Origin: an uncultured beta proteobacterium | Lineage (GTDB): Bacteria; Pseudomonadota; Gammaproteobacteria; Burkholderiales; SG8-39 | Assembly: GCA_903899705.1 (NCBI GenBank) | Contig: CAIUKQ010000271.1 | Location: 1-53,186, forward strand | Length of the DNA stretch: 53,186 bases | Reading direction: 5' to 3' | Shown: in pieces, positions 28,505-37,968 of the stretch | Position numbering within the stretch: the first letter of the stretch is position 1 | Layout of the letters: each line of letters opens with the position of its first letter | The notes under the pieces: model-generated | Told to the model about the DNA's origin: nothing | Seen by the model: only the letters and a program-made list of their open reading frames with translations | Databases searched by the model: none | Program-made: the position numbers and the translations under genes

Positions 28505-29461
28505 TCAGTCAAGCTTGATTCCCGCCTTGGCGACCACCTGCCGCCAGCGTTCGATGTCCCTCTGCACGAACCCCGAGAACTCATCGGGCGAACTGCCCAC
28601 CGGTGCCGCGCCCAGTTCCTGGAACCGCCTGCGCAGGTCCGGCTCCTGCAGCACGCGGCGCGTCTCTGCCGCGAAGGCGCGCGGAATATCGGCGGGTACC
28701 CCAGCGGGCATGAACAGGCCCACGAACGAGTTCGCCTCGTAGCCTTTGAGCACTTCGGTGATCGCCGGGATGTCGGGTGCGGCCGTCGAACGCTCAAGGC
28801 CCGTCACGCCCAGTCCATGCAGCTTTCCCTGCTGCACCAGCGGCAGCGACGACGACAGGTTGTCGAAATAGACTTCCACGCGCCCGGCCATCACCTCGGT
28901 GAGCGCCTGACCCGCGCCCTTGAAGGGAACATGGGTCATGGTCGTGCCGGACATGATCATGAACAGTTCGGCACTCAAGTGTGGTGTGCCTCCCGCGCCG
29001 GAACTCGCGAAATTGTATTTGCCCGGATTGGCCCGGAGCAGCACAATCAACTGCTGGATCGAGCTCGCAGGCAGGGAAGGCGACACCACCAGGATGTTGG
29101 GAAAGGTGGCCACCAGTGTCACCGGCGTGAAATCGCTGATCGGGTTGTAGGGCATTTTGGGATTCACCGCGGGCCCCGCCGTGTGCGTCGTGCCGCCGCC
29201 CATGACCAGCGTGTATCCATCCGCCGGCGAGCGCGCAACGAATTCCGAGCCGATCGCACCGCTGGCACCCGGACGGATGTCGACCACCACCGCCTGCTTC
29301 CAGGATTCGGAGAGCTTCTGCGCGAGCAGCCGGCCGATCACATCGGTCGCGCCGCCCGCCGCAAAGGGGATGACCATGCGGATGGGCTTCGTGGGGTAGC
29401 TTTGTGCCTGCGCGCCGAACGCGCAGAGAACGGCCAGCAGGAAAGCTTCGAACCTCATCAT
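28505..29461 (-). CDS. Bug/TctC-family substrate-binding protein
   Basis: YPTKPIRMVIPFAAGGATDVIGRLLAQKLSESWKQAVVVDIRPGASGAIGSEFVARSPADGYTLVM...RWRQVVAKAGIKLD. Confidence 0.92.
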   Translation of the reverse strand: MMRFEAFLLAVLCAFGAQAQSYPTKPIRMVIPFAAGGATDVIGRLLAQKLSESWKQAVVVDIRPGASGAIGSEFVARSPADGYTLVMGGGTTHTAGPAVNPKMPYNPISDFTPVTLVATFPNILVVSPSLPASSIQQLIVLLRANPGKYNFASSGAGGTPHLSAELFMIMSGTTMTHVPFKGAGQALTEVMAGRVEVYFDNLSSSLPLVQQGKLHGLGVTGLERSTAAPDIPAITEVLKGYEANSFVGLFMPAGVPADIPRAFAAETRRVLQEPDLRRRFQELGAAPVGSSPDEFSGFVQRDIERWRQVVAKAGIKLD

Positions 29462-29832
29462 GGGGCCTCCACCGGGGCAGTGCCAGCCCACAGCCCGACA
29501 TCGACCACAATGCCCTCGGGACCTTCGAATTTTCGCTCGTAGTGCACGTCTCCAAGCTGGATGGTGTTCTTCTCCCGGGCGCCGGCCGCGAGAACACTTT
29601 TCATCGCAGAATTATTGTCCTGGGCGGTGAAGCCGATGTGTTCAATGCCATGCGCGTCCGGCGCGCCACCGAGGCCCAGCGGCAGAACCGTCAGGTTGAT
29701 GGTGCCGTCGGTGAGGTCGATCACCCCCGGATCACGCCGCTGCGCGATGCGCATCTCGAAGGCGTCGATGAAAAACTTTGCCATCGCTTCCGGATTCTCC
29801 GCGCGGTAAGCGATGTGTCGGATTTTGGCCAT
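29458..29832 (-). CDS. VOC superfamily protein
   Basis: MAKIRHIAYRAENPEAMAKFFIDAFEMRIAQ...GIEHIGFTAQDNNSAMKSVLAAGA...RKFEGPEGIVVDVG. Confidence 0.83.
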   Translation of the reverse strand: MAKIRHIAYRAENPEAMAKFFIDAFEMRIAQRRDPGVIDLTDGTINLTVLPLGLGGAPDAHGIEHIGFTAQDNNSAMKSVLAAGAREKNTIQLGDVHYERKFEGPEGIVVDVGLWAGTAPVEAP

Positions 29833-29897
29833 GTCATCCTCCTTGAATGGATCGGAACTTTACTCCCGATCGCATTCTCCGGCTTCGAATCCGAAGA

Positions 29898-30896
29898 TCA
29901 ATCCTCGATCTTGATGCCCGCCTTCTCGATCACGATGCGCCAGCGTCCCGACTCCGCCTTGAGGAATTTCCCGAAGGCATCGCGTCCCAGCGGCTGCCCC
30001 TCCCCGCCGGCCGCGATCAGCCGCTTCTGGTAGTCATCGGAGGAGCCGATGGAAACCAGTGTTTCACTCAGGCGGTTGGCGATGCCTTCGGGAAGGCCCG
30101 CCGGCGCGAACACCCCAAACCACGCCGACACAACGAAATCGGGAATGCCGATCTCAGCCATCGTGGGCAGGTTCGGCAGAAACGCCGACCGTGTCGCCTG
30201 CGCCATGCCCACGCCGCGAATCTGGCCGGCGTCGACGGCCTTGGCGAGCAGCGTTCGCGATCCGCCAAACAGCTCCACTTCGCCGGAAATGACGGCAAGA
30301 GTCGCCGGCGCGCCGCCGTTATAGGGAATATGAGTGAGCTCCATGCCCGTGCGTTGCTTGAAGAGTTCGAGCACCAGGTGATTGATGCCGCCGTTGCCGG
30401 CGCTGGAGAAGCGCAGGCCACCGGGTTTGGAACGGGCCAGTTCAAGGAGTTCCTTGACACTGCGCGCCGGCACCTTCGCATTCGCCACGATCAACAGGTA
30501 GACGTCCCCCACTTTGGCAAGCGGCACGAAATCCTTCTCGGCGTCATAGGGAAGCTTGCGTTTCAGGATGGGCAACAGCGTGTGCGTATCCTGCTGCGCA
30601 AACAGCAGGTTGTAGCCGTCGGCCGGTGCGCGCGCCGCCACTTCGGTGCCGACAATGCCGCTGGCGCCGACACGGTTCTCCACGACCACGGCGGTATTCA
30701 ACCGTTCGCCGAGCTGCTGCGATACCAGCCGCGCAAGCACATCGGTGGAGGCGCCCGGCGGATAGGCGACGACCATGTGTATCGGCTTGGCCGGATACGG
30801 CTGTGCATGCAGCGCGGCCGGGGCCGCTAATGTCAGCATTGCCGCAAGCCCGCGGGCGGAAAACATCCTGTGTAGCCGGCTTCCCTTGGGTGTCAT
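29898..30896 (-). CDS. Bug/TctC-family substrate-binding protein
   Basis: YPAKPIHMVVAYPPGASTDVLARLVSQQLGERLNTAVVVENRVGASGIVGTEVAARAPADGYNLL...RWRIVIEKAGIKIED. Confidence 0.92.
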   Translation of the reverse strand: MTPKGSRLHRMFSARGLAAMLTLAAPAALHAQPYPAKPIHMVVAYPPGASTDVLARLVSQQLGERLNTAVVVENRVGASGIVGTEVAARAPADGYNLLFAQQDTHTLLPILKRKLPYDAEKDFVPLAKVGDVYLLIVANAKVPARSVKELLELARSKPGGLRFSSAGNGGINHLVLELFKQRTGMELTHIPYNGGAPATLAVISGEVELFGGSRTLLAKAVDAGQIRGVGMAQATRSAFLPNLPTMAEIGIPDFVVSAWFGVFAPAGLPEGIANRLSETLVSIGSSDDYQKRLIAAGGEGQPLGRDAFGKFLKAESGRWRIVIEKAGIKIED

Positions 30897-31498
30897 GGCT
30901 GGTCCCCCGTGACTTTGGCAATCCACTGCGGATCATCCCAAAGCGTGCGCAGCTCTTCGATGACATTGTTTTTTGCCTGGGTGGCATCTCGAATGACGGA
31001 AGGTTCTTCGTGAACATGGTCGCAGGAGGCCTCGAGCCGCGCGCCATGGGGATCGTAGAAATAGACGGAATATCCCGGTCCACTGACCATTTTCGAAGGG
31101 CCGCGATATTCGATGCCGCGAGCCTTGAGCCGTTCAAGCAGCGCTTCGAACGCGGCTTGCGGGCGCACCACGAAGGATAAATGCTGCATGCCGCCGATCG
31201 CGTCCCGGTCGCTTTGGGGTTTCTCTCCCTTGGGGATTTCAAAGAATGCGAGCAGGCTGTCGTTGCCCATGTCGAAGAAGTAGTGGCGGATGTTCTCGAA
31301 CGGCGGATTTCCGCGGTTTGTCGAACCGGTACCAAGACCCGGGGGCACCTTCATGGCATGCACGAGTTTCATGCCCAGGACTTCGGTGTAGAAGTCGATG
31401 GTGACCTTCATGTCGTCGGTTGTGAGCACCAGGTGGTGCACACCACGAACCGGGAGTGCTTTCTTGTTTGATGCGGTTAGTGCCGCTGCTTCAGCCAT
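30893..31498 (-). CDS. VOC superfamily protein (4-nt overlap with the downstream Bug gene)
   Basis: VRGVHHLVLTTDDMKVTIDFYTEVLGMKLVHAMKVPPGLGTGSTNRGNPPFENIRHYFFDMGNDSLLAFFEIP...MQHLSFVVRPQAAFEALLERLKARGIEY...SVYFYDPHGARLEASC. Confidence 0.88.
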   Translation of the reverse strand: MAEAAALTASNKKALPVRGVHHLVLTTDDMKVTIDFYTEVLGMKLVHAMKVPPGLGTGSTNRGNPPFENIRHYFFDMGNDSLLAFFEIPKGEKPQSDRDAIGGMQHLSFVVRPQAAFEALLERLKARGIEYRGPSKMVSGPGYSVYFYDPHGARLEASCDHVHEEPSVIRDATQAKNNVIEELRTLWDDPQWIAKVTGDQP

Positions 31499-31534
31499 GG
31501 TCGCCTCCAGTGATCCGTATTTCATTCCGCATGC

Positions 31535-31718
31535 TCACTCCACTTTGATGCCGGCCCTACGAGTCACCGAGGCCCATTTCGTCACTTCGGTTTGCAAATA
31601 GCGTGCAAGGTAATCCGCTGAACTAGCCACGATATCGATGCCCAGTCCGGCGAACCGCTCCCGGACATCGGAGCGCCGCAAGCAGAACAGACGCTCCCGT
31701 GAATGCTCCCGGTTTCAT
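31535..31718 (-). pseudogene. Internally deleted Bug/TctC receptor: signal-peptide start joined out of frame to the C-terminal tail
   Basis: Minus strand from 31718: MKPGAFTGASVLLAAL (signal-like), then in another frame DVRERFAGLGIDIVASSADYLARYLQTEVTKWASVTRRAGIKVE*, a typical Bug C-terminus (compare ...RWNRVVKEAGIKAE*). Confidence 0.8.
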
Positions 31719-31723
31719 TTCAC

Positions 31724-32734
31724 TCACGCAGTGGCAAGGCGCGGGAACAGTTTCAACGCATTGTCGCGGTAGATCATCTGCCGCAACTTGTCATCCAGCA
31801 GCGGATTGGAGTCGAGCGCCCTGATCATGTCATCGGCCATGTTCTCCGGGCAATACGGCCAGTCGCTGCCGAACAGGATCTTGTCGTGATCCACGGCCTG
31901 CAGCACGCTGCCAATCGACTGCGGCCCGGCCGAAAGCGCGGTATCCACCCAGAAGCGCCGCACCTTGGAGAGAACGAAATCCTTCGTGATTTTCCCGGCA
32001 TGGTTGGTCATGAAAGGTGACTGATACTGGCTGAGCCAGGGCTCTTCGGTCATCTGCCGCTCCATGATTTCACCAAGCCTCCAGGAGAAGAACGGCAGAG
32101 TGCCGCCCGCGTGGGCAAGGATGAAGCGAATTCGCGGAAAGCGATCCAGCACATCATTGAAGAGGATGTTCAGCCCGGCGCGCGTGGTGTCGAACAGGAA
32201 CTCCCCCAGGAAGTTGCCGATGCCGTCGTTGAATCCCTTGCGAATCTGCGGCGCGATGGGATGGTTGTTGGGGTGTATGAAGCACACCGCCGAGCGGTCA
32301 TCCAGCACTTTCAGGAACGGATCCCACTCCGGCTGGCCGGGATAGATGCCGTTGTAATTCGAGAGCAGCACCACGCCGTCCGCCTTGAGCGTGTCCAATG
32401 CATAAATCGCCGACTCGCAGGCGCCCTCCACATCCGGCATCGCGGTGATGGCGAACTGGCCGAATCCCTTGGGATGCTGCGCGATGAATTCGGCCAGGTC
32501 CTCATTGCAGCGGCGCGCCAGGTCACGCGCCTTGGCGTCATCGCCGAAATGCGCACCCGGAACCGCCAGCGACAGAATCCCGGTACCGATGCCCTGGCGC
32601 TTGCTGAACTCAAGCGCCATCTGCCGTGACCAGTCGGGCGTGCGGATGATGCCGCCGATATGGCTGATAGCCTCCTTGTAGGGCTTGTTCATTGCGTGGT
32701 AGTGGACGTCTATGCGGTCATTGCGGGCTGCCAT
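31724..32734 (-). CDS. Amidohydrolase (ACMSD-like)
   Basis: RIDVHYHAMNKPYKEAI (HxH); RIRFILAHAGGTLPFFSWRL; ILFGSDWPYCPENMADDMIRAL; NALKLFPRL. Confidence 0.92.
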   Translation of the reverse strand: MAARNDRIDVHYHAMNKPYKEAISHIGGIIRTPDWSRQMALEFSKRQGIGTGILSLAVPGAHFGDDAKARDLARRCNEDLAEFIAQHPKGFGQFAITAMPDVEGACESAIYALDTLKADGVVLLSNYNGIYPGQPEWDPFLKVLDDRSAVCFIHPNNHPIAPQIRKGFNDGIGNFLGEFLFDTTRAGLNILFNDVLDRFPRIRFILAHAGGTLPFFSWRLGEIMERQMTEEPWLSQYQSPFMTNHAGKITKDFVLSKVRRFWVDTALSAGPQSIGSVLQAVDHDKILFGSDWPYCPENMADDMIRALDSNPLLDDKLRQMIYRDNALKLFPRLATA

Positions 32735-32832
32735 GGTCTTTCTGTCTCCCTTGAAAAGTGCGGGGGTTTCGAGCCGGAATCCGCGGGCCTTGTATCACGC
32801 GTGGATATACCTGCACATGAAAATAATTTTTG

Positions 32833-33099
32833 CTACTCGCGCTCGGAAGATTGGTCCGACCAGCGCCGGCCCGACCCCGAAAATCCGTCATCTGAAAAAT
32901 CGTCCCCATCCAGGTCGTTTTCCGGCGGATCAAAATTATCCAGTTCCTTGAGCAGCAACTGCATCCGCAATTCTGCCGCCGCATCTTTCTTCTCTTCCTT
33001 GGCCAGTGTCTTGACGACGGCGGAAGCGCCTTCAAAATCGCGCTTACTCTTGATTGATCGTACCTTGTGATGGCTTCTGGTCTGGCTATGCTTGGTCAT
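32833..33099 (-). CDS. Small hypothetical protein (88 aa), basic N-terminus and acidic C-terminus
   Basis: MTKHSQTRSHHKVRSIKSKRDFEGASAVVKTLAKEEKKDAAAELRMQLLLKELDNFDPPENDLDGDDFSDDGFSGSGRRWSDQSSERE; no known motif recognised. Confidence 0.5.
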   Translation of the reverse strand: MTKHSQTRSHHKVRSIKSKRDFEGASAVVKTLAKEEKKDAAAELRMQLLLKELDNFDPPENDLDGDDFSDDGFSGSGRRWSDQSSERE

Positions 33100-33278
33100 G
33101 TGTGGCCCCCCACTCGAATATCCCTGCGCACATAGGTCAACGTCAGCGAAGTTCCAGTATGCGCTTGACTGAAGTTTTGAGTTGTATCGGCGGGGCGACC
33201 CACGCGCAACGGTTTGCCGAACCGCCTCCAATCAATGTGCGCCAAACATTCATCCGGGTCGGGCAATGAATTTCAGTC

Positions 33279-34214
33279 TCAAAACACAATAACGAGACGC
33301 CCGCGCGTCCCTTTCGCCTCGAGCCGGCGATGCGCCTCAACAGCCTTGTCCGCAGGGAATATGGCGGCAACCCGAAGACTGATTTGCCCCACCTCGACCT
33401 GCTGCCGCAACCGGTTGAGCAAATCAGCGCGGTGGTTGTAGTCGCGCACCGATGTCTTGTGGAACGTGATGCCCCGTTCGTTGCCGCTCCAACTGCGTAC
33501 TGAAACAAAGCCGCCCCCGTCGCGCACCGCAGCCACGGCAAGGCCGCTCTGGAACGAACCGTCGGCAAGTCCATCGACACCTTCAGGCGCAACCTTCCGG
33601 ATCTGCGCGGCGATGTCATCGCCCCGGGGCACCACGATATCGGCACCCATCGAACGAACGAGTTCCTGATCGGCTCCTGACGCATCGGCAATGACACGCA
33701 ATCCATCGGACTTCGCCAACTGGATGACATACCCCCCATAGCATCCCGCCGCGCCGGTCACGGCCAGAGTCTGGCCCGGACGCAGCGCAAGCTGATCGAG
33801 CGACTGGCGAGCGGTCAATCCGTTCATGGGCAGTGTCGCCGCCTCGATCAACGTCACAACCGAAGGAGCGGCGACTACGCAGTCAGCCGGCAAAACGATG
33901 CTTTCCCGATATCCGCCATGGCTGCCGCTGTTCACCACCATCGCCATCACCTTGTCACCAACTGCAAGATCCGTGGCGGTACCCGGCCCGATTTCGTCGA
34001 TGACACCGGCAACGTCCATTCCGGGCACGTAGGGCGGCGGAATATTGCGAAGGGATTCGGCCCTCGTTCCTTTACGAAGGGACGTATCGGTCGGGTTGAC
34101 GGTCGCGGCGTTCACGCGAATCCGCACCTGCCCGGCTTCGGCATGCGTCTCTGGCAGGTCGATCACCTGCAGTACTTCCGGACCACCAAATTCAAAGAAA
34201 CCTACAGCGCGCAT
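33279..34214 (-). CDS. Zinc-type/quinone-reductase-like MDR alcohol dehydrogenase
   Basis: MRAVGFFEFGGPEVLQVIDLPETHAEAGQVRIRVNAATVNPTDTSLRKG...PPYVPGMDVAGVIDEIG...LAVTGAAGCYGGYVIQLAKSDGLRVIADAS. Confidence 0.92.
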   Translation of the reverse strand: MRAVGFFEFGGPEVLQVIDLPETHAEAGQVRIRVNAATVNPTDTSLRKGTRAESLRNIPPPYVPGMDVAGVIDEIGPGTATDLAVGDKVMAMVVNSGSHGGYRESIVLPADCVVAAPSVVTLIEAATLPMNGLTARQSLDQLALRPGQTLAVTGAAGCYGGYVIQLAKSDGLRVIADASGADQELVRSMGADIVVPRGDDIAAQIRKVAPEGVDGLADGSFQSGLAVAAVRDGGGFVSVRSWSGNERGITFHKTSVRDYNHRADLLNRLRQQVEVGQISLRVAAIFPADKAVEAHRRLEAKGTRGRLVIVF

Positions 34215-34290
34215 TGCGTCCTCGTTCCATGAAAGATTCAGAATAAATCGGGGCCCGGTTCAACGCAGGCAGACCCGGTTACGTAGATCA

Positions 34291-35301
34291 TTACTGCGCC
34301 TTGAAACCCGAATCCTTGACCACTTTTGCGAGCACCTCGGCGACTGTGCGATCCGCCTTCATGAAATCCGCCATTTCCTCCGGCGTGTTTCCGATGACGT
34401 CGTAATAGAAGGCATGAACATATTTGTCCATGAACTCCGGGCTTTTGATGATCGAAACAATCTCCCGGTTGATGCGATTGATCGCATCGCGAGGTGCGCG
34501 TCCCGACGCAACCACCCCGAACCAGTTGCGGATGTTCAGGTTGAATCCCTGCTCCATATAAGTGCCGACATCGGGAAACGCACCGATTCGGGAAGTGCCA
34601 TTGACCGCCAGAACCTTGATCTTTCCGGCCTTGGCATGGGGCAACGCAATGTTGGGAACGGCCACCGCCATGTTCACTTCATTGGCGAGCACGGCCTGTA
34701 GCGCCGGACCGCTGCCTTTGTAGGGGATGTGAACAATTTTCGTTCCAAGCTCCTGATTGATGGCCTCCACCATTTGATGCGCCCCGCCACCTTCCCCGAA
34801 CGAGCCGAAGTTGAGCTTGCCCGGATTGCTTTTTGCGTAGGCAATCATTTCCCGGAAGTTGTTGAACGGAGAACTGCTGCTCGCCATGAGCACGGGACGG
34901 ATGGCAACAAGCTGCGTCACCGGAGCGTGATCACGATCAATATTGAACGGAAGCTCCATCAGATAAGGCAGGACCGTGAGGTCATTCGATACCGTGCACA
35001 GAATGTGCGCATCCGTGCCCGCCGTGGCACAGGCGTTCATCCCCACGATGCCGGTGGCACCGGCGCGATTCTCAACAATCACCGGCTGGCCCATGGCCTT
35101 CGACAAGCCAGGCTGCAAACCCCGCGCCAACGGGTCCTGCGGACCGCCCGCCGGAAACGGCACGACGATGGTGATCGGCTTGCTCGGAAAAACCTGCGCC
35201 ATTGAAGAACCCGGGAATCCGACTGCGACGCCAAGGCCCAACGCAAGCGCCGCGGTGGAAACTACAGTTGATCTAACCATGTGCTGTTCGCTCCTGGACA
35301 T
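34291..35301 (-). CDS. Bug/TctC-family substrate-binding protein with the CX10C motif
   Basis: FPSKPITIVVPFPAGGPQDPLARGLQPGLSKAMGQPVIVENRAGATGIVGMNACATAGTDAHILCTVSNDLTVLPY. Confidence 0.91.
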   Translation of the reverse strand: MSRSEQHMVRSTVVSTAALALGLGVAVGFPGSSMAQVFPSKPITIVVPFPAGGPQDPLARGLQPGLSKAMGQPVIVENRAGATGIVGMNACATAGTDAHILCTVSNDLTVLPYLMELPFNIDRDHAPVTQLVAIRPVLMASSSSPFNNFREMIAYAKSNPGKLNFGSFGEGGGAHQMVEAINQELGTKIVHIPYKGSGPALQAVLANEVNMAVAVPNIALPHAKAGKIKVLAVNGTSRIGAFPDVGTYMEQGFNLNIRNWFGVVASGRAPRDAINRINREIVSIIKSPEFMDKYVHAFYYDVIGNTPEEMADFMKADRTVAEVLAKVVKDSGFKAQ

Positions 35302-35407
35302 TGAATTTCAGATCGGGCGGGACGCTAACCCAGCGTTGCGGGCGCTGTCAATGAAGGCGGTGAAACGCGGGCGAAAAAAGCAACTTGCGCGAGACTGCAA
35401 GCGATAG

Positions 35408-36388
35408 TCAGTCAGCCGTGATCTTTGCGTCCGCCACCACCTTGCCCCATTGCTGGAGATCGGATTTGATCTGCGCCACGATCTCCTCGGGGGCACTTGC
35501 AGCCGGCACGATGCCTTGTTTGCCCAATTGTTCGATGAGATCCTGCTGCGCCATGACATTCCTCACCTCCTGATTGAGGCGCGCAATGATGTCCGCCGGA
35601 GTCTTTGCCGGAGCAACCAGCGCGTACCAACCATCGGAGTAATCCATGAAATTGTGGCCGAACTCACGGTAGGTCGGAACGTCGGGGGCCAAAGGAGAGC
35701 GAACCGGACCCGTCAATGCGAACATTTTCAATTTTCCGGCGCGTGCCGATGGCAGCGCCGCCGGGATGATTGCAAGCAGCATATTGACGTGCCCGCCCAC
35801 CACATTGGCGGTGGCGCTCGCGGAATCCTTGTGCGGCACGTGCAGGATATCGACGCCGGTGCGCTGCTTGAACATTTCCATCATCAAATGCGGCGCCGTC
35901 CCATTGCCGGGAGACGCATAGCTCAATCTCCCCGGATTGGCCCTGGCGTAGGCAAACAGTTCGGCAAAATCCTTGCCCGGCGTGGATTGCGGATTGGCCA
36001 CCAGAACCAGGCTGGTGGAGGCGATCTTGGCGATGGGCGCGAGATCCGCCACAGGATCATAGGGAAGATTTTTGTACAACCATGGAACCATGGTGTGTGA
36101 GTTGACCATCAACATCAGGGTGTAGCCGTTGGGCGCGGACTTGGTGACAAACTCGGTGCCGATCACGCCACTGGCCCCCACCTTGTTTTCAACGACCACG
36201 GTTTGCTTGAGGCGGTCACCCAACCTGGGGGCGATCAGTCTGGCGACAATATCCGCGCCCGTGCCCGGCGCAACATTGACGATCAGCGCAATGGAACGAT
36301 TCGGATAACTTTCCTGTGCAAGAACCGGGAGCGCGGCCAACGCCGAAACAATCCCCATGCAGAGCCATCGTTTATCAATCATCGTCAA
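35408..36388 (-). CDS. Bug/TctC-family substrate-binding protein
   Basis: YPNRSIALIVNVAPGTGADIVARLIAPRLGDRLKQTVVVENKVGASGVIGTEFVTKSAPNGYTLML...APAKTPADIIARLNQEVRNVM. Confidence 0.92.
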   Translation of the reverse strand: MTMIDKRWLCMGIVSALAALPVLAQESYPNRSIALIVNVAPGTGADIVARLIAPRLGDRLKQTVVVENKVGASGVIGTEFVTKSAPNGYTLMLMVNSHTMVPWLYKNLPYDPVADLAPIAKIASTSLVLVANPQSTPGKDFAELFAYARANPGRLSYASPGNGTAPHLMMEMFKQRTGVDILHVPHKDSASATANVVGGHVNMLLAIIPAALPSARAGKLKMFALTGPVRSPLAPDVPTYREFGHNFMDYSDGWYALVAPAKTPADIIARLNQEVRNVMAQQDLIEQLGKQGIVPAASAPEEIVAQIKSDLQQWGKVVADAKITAD

Positions 36389-36813
36389 CCCCTCGAAATT
36401 TACATGCCTCTCGAATTTGCCCTTGCTGTATATAACTCGATCAATGACACTGCATACACGTGATGCCTACCCAATAGCCCCGGACACATCGCGCAAAAAC
36501 CCTGTCATTGACGCCGCAGGATAGTACATCCGGGCCAGTTCATGGCCCAGGGCCGTCAGCCTCTGGATTCGCTTTGGCTGCCGCCACCCGCCACTCCACG
36601 ACCTGCTCCGTATAACGTTTGCGCGCGAGCTTGATATCTTTCCCGCTCGTCTCCTGGCCTTCTTCTGATCCAAGAGGAAATCACCACCAGTCCGCGGCCT
36701 TGTGCGGCGTAAAAATGAATTGCCGAGCGGCAACCGGTGTTCTCGTCTCGTTAGTCGGCTGGCAGGCCTTGCCCAAACCCTGGCAACCTCCACGCCAGCC
36801 GACTATGCGAGGC

Positions 36814-37443
36814 TCAGAGACTGCCGGTGATTGGGTACATATATGAAGAGCTGAGAGATGAAGAGCTGAAAGGCTCGTAACTCTTCTTTTTCTGCGCCCA
36901 GGTGGTCAAACCCCAGAGTGCGACGAACCCTCCGGCAATCAGGATCGGATAGAACACCATCAATTCAAATAATGAGTACTTCCAGGAGAGTGATCGCCCC
37001 ACTCCCAGCATGGCCGCGTAGAACCATGAAACGCCGGATACCGAACCGACAACCAGCGCGAAAATGCGCTGGTTGATTGGCAACTTCAGCATGGATCCAA
37101 ACCTCTCGATGTTAGGCATCACAGACGCATGCAGCAGGAAGCCATTGAAAGTAAGGATCAAAACGACCGCAATCTTTGCCTGCAACTTTGGATTGGCAAA
37201 GTATTCCAGCCCCTTCACCGAGGCGTCCAAGGAAATTATGGCCACGCCCGAGACCCACAGCGTGATCAGCGACCACGACACAACACGCTGCAGATAGTGC
37301 AGGTGCCTGATATTGTCCGACCTGCCCGGGTCGGACTTGAAGAGTTTCCTGATAGTTGCAATGTCGCTGGTCAAAACCAGACCAATGGCGGTGCAACATG
37401 CAATCAGGTGGATATAAAGAACGACTAATCGTGACATTTCCAT
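36814..37443 (-). CDS. Hypothetical multi-pass membrane protein
   Basis: Several hydrophobic segments: LVVLYIHLIACCTAIGLVLTS, VVSWSLITLWVSGVAIISL, AKIAVVLILTFNGFLL, IFALVVGSVSGVSWFYAAML, VFYPILIAGGFVALWGL. Confidence 0.7.
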   Translation of the reverse strand: MEMSRLVVLYIHLIACCTAIGLVLTSDIATIRKLFKSDPGRSDNIRHLHYLQRVVSWSLITLWVSGVAIISLDASVKGLEYFANPKLQAKIAVVLILTFNGFLLHASVMPNIERFGSMLKLPINQRIFALVVGSVSGVSWFYAAMLGVGRSLSWKYSLFELMVFYPILIAGGFVALWGLTTWAQKKKSYEPFSSSSLSSSYMYPITGSL

Positions 37444-37968
37444 GGAACCCCCTTGTTTGTTGATGACTTGGGTGAAACGGTTTTATGCTGATGGCATTGT
37501 TGCAGTGCGCACTGTGACGTAATTGGCCTATTCCCAGTATCCCTGCGTGGATTTGAGAAAAAATGCGCACTTTGCAAACCTCACCGGTTGAAATGACCGT
37601 TTTCCGCGTTCCTGCGGTTAAAGAGGCAGAATGCGGCCGGCACGTTCTTCCGCTGAAAGACAGACAGTCGTTTGGGTGATCGAAGAAAAACCAACTGATG
37701 TGAACCTCCCACCCGCCATTTACAGGGCCGGTGTTCGCGGCGAATGCGATCAAATGCGATGAAGAACTGGCTTGCGTCCAAATGCCGACCAGCGTACCAA
37801 CGCGAAAAAGTACAGTAGTCAAACCTGCCCATTGGTAATACGCTAAAGAGCCCTGCTGCAGATGATCACTCCAACACCTTTTTCCAGCCCCCCCCGGTTT
37901 GCCAGTGACAGCGCGGTGCCCGGCCACCCTATTGAAAACTCAAAACCCACCACCATGGAGGAACTACG

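Noticed and set aside
37112-37927. 271-aa minus-strand ORF overlapping the membrane protein
   Set aside because: Its N-terminal half spans the intergenic gap and the rest is out of frame with the membrane protein; no domain recognised. The gap is reported as unexplained instead.
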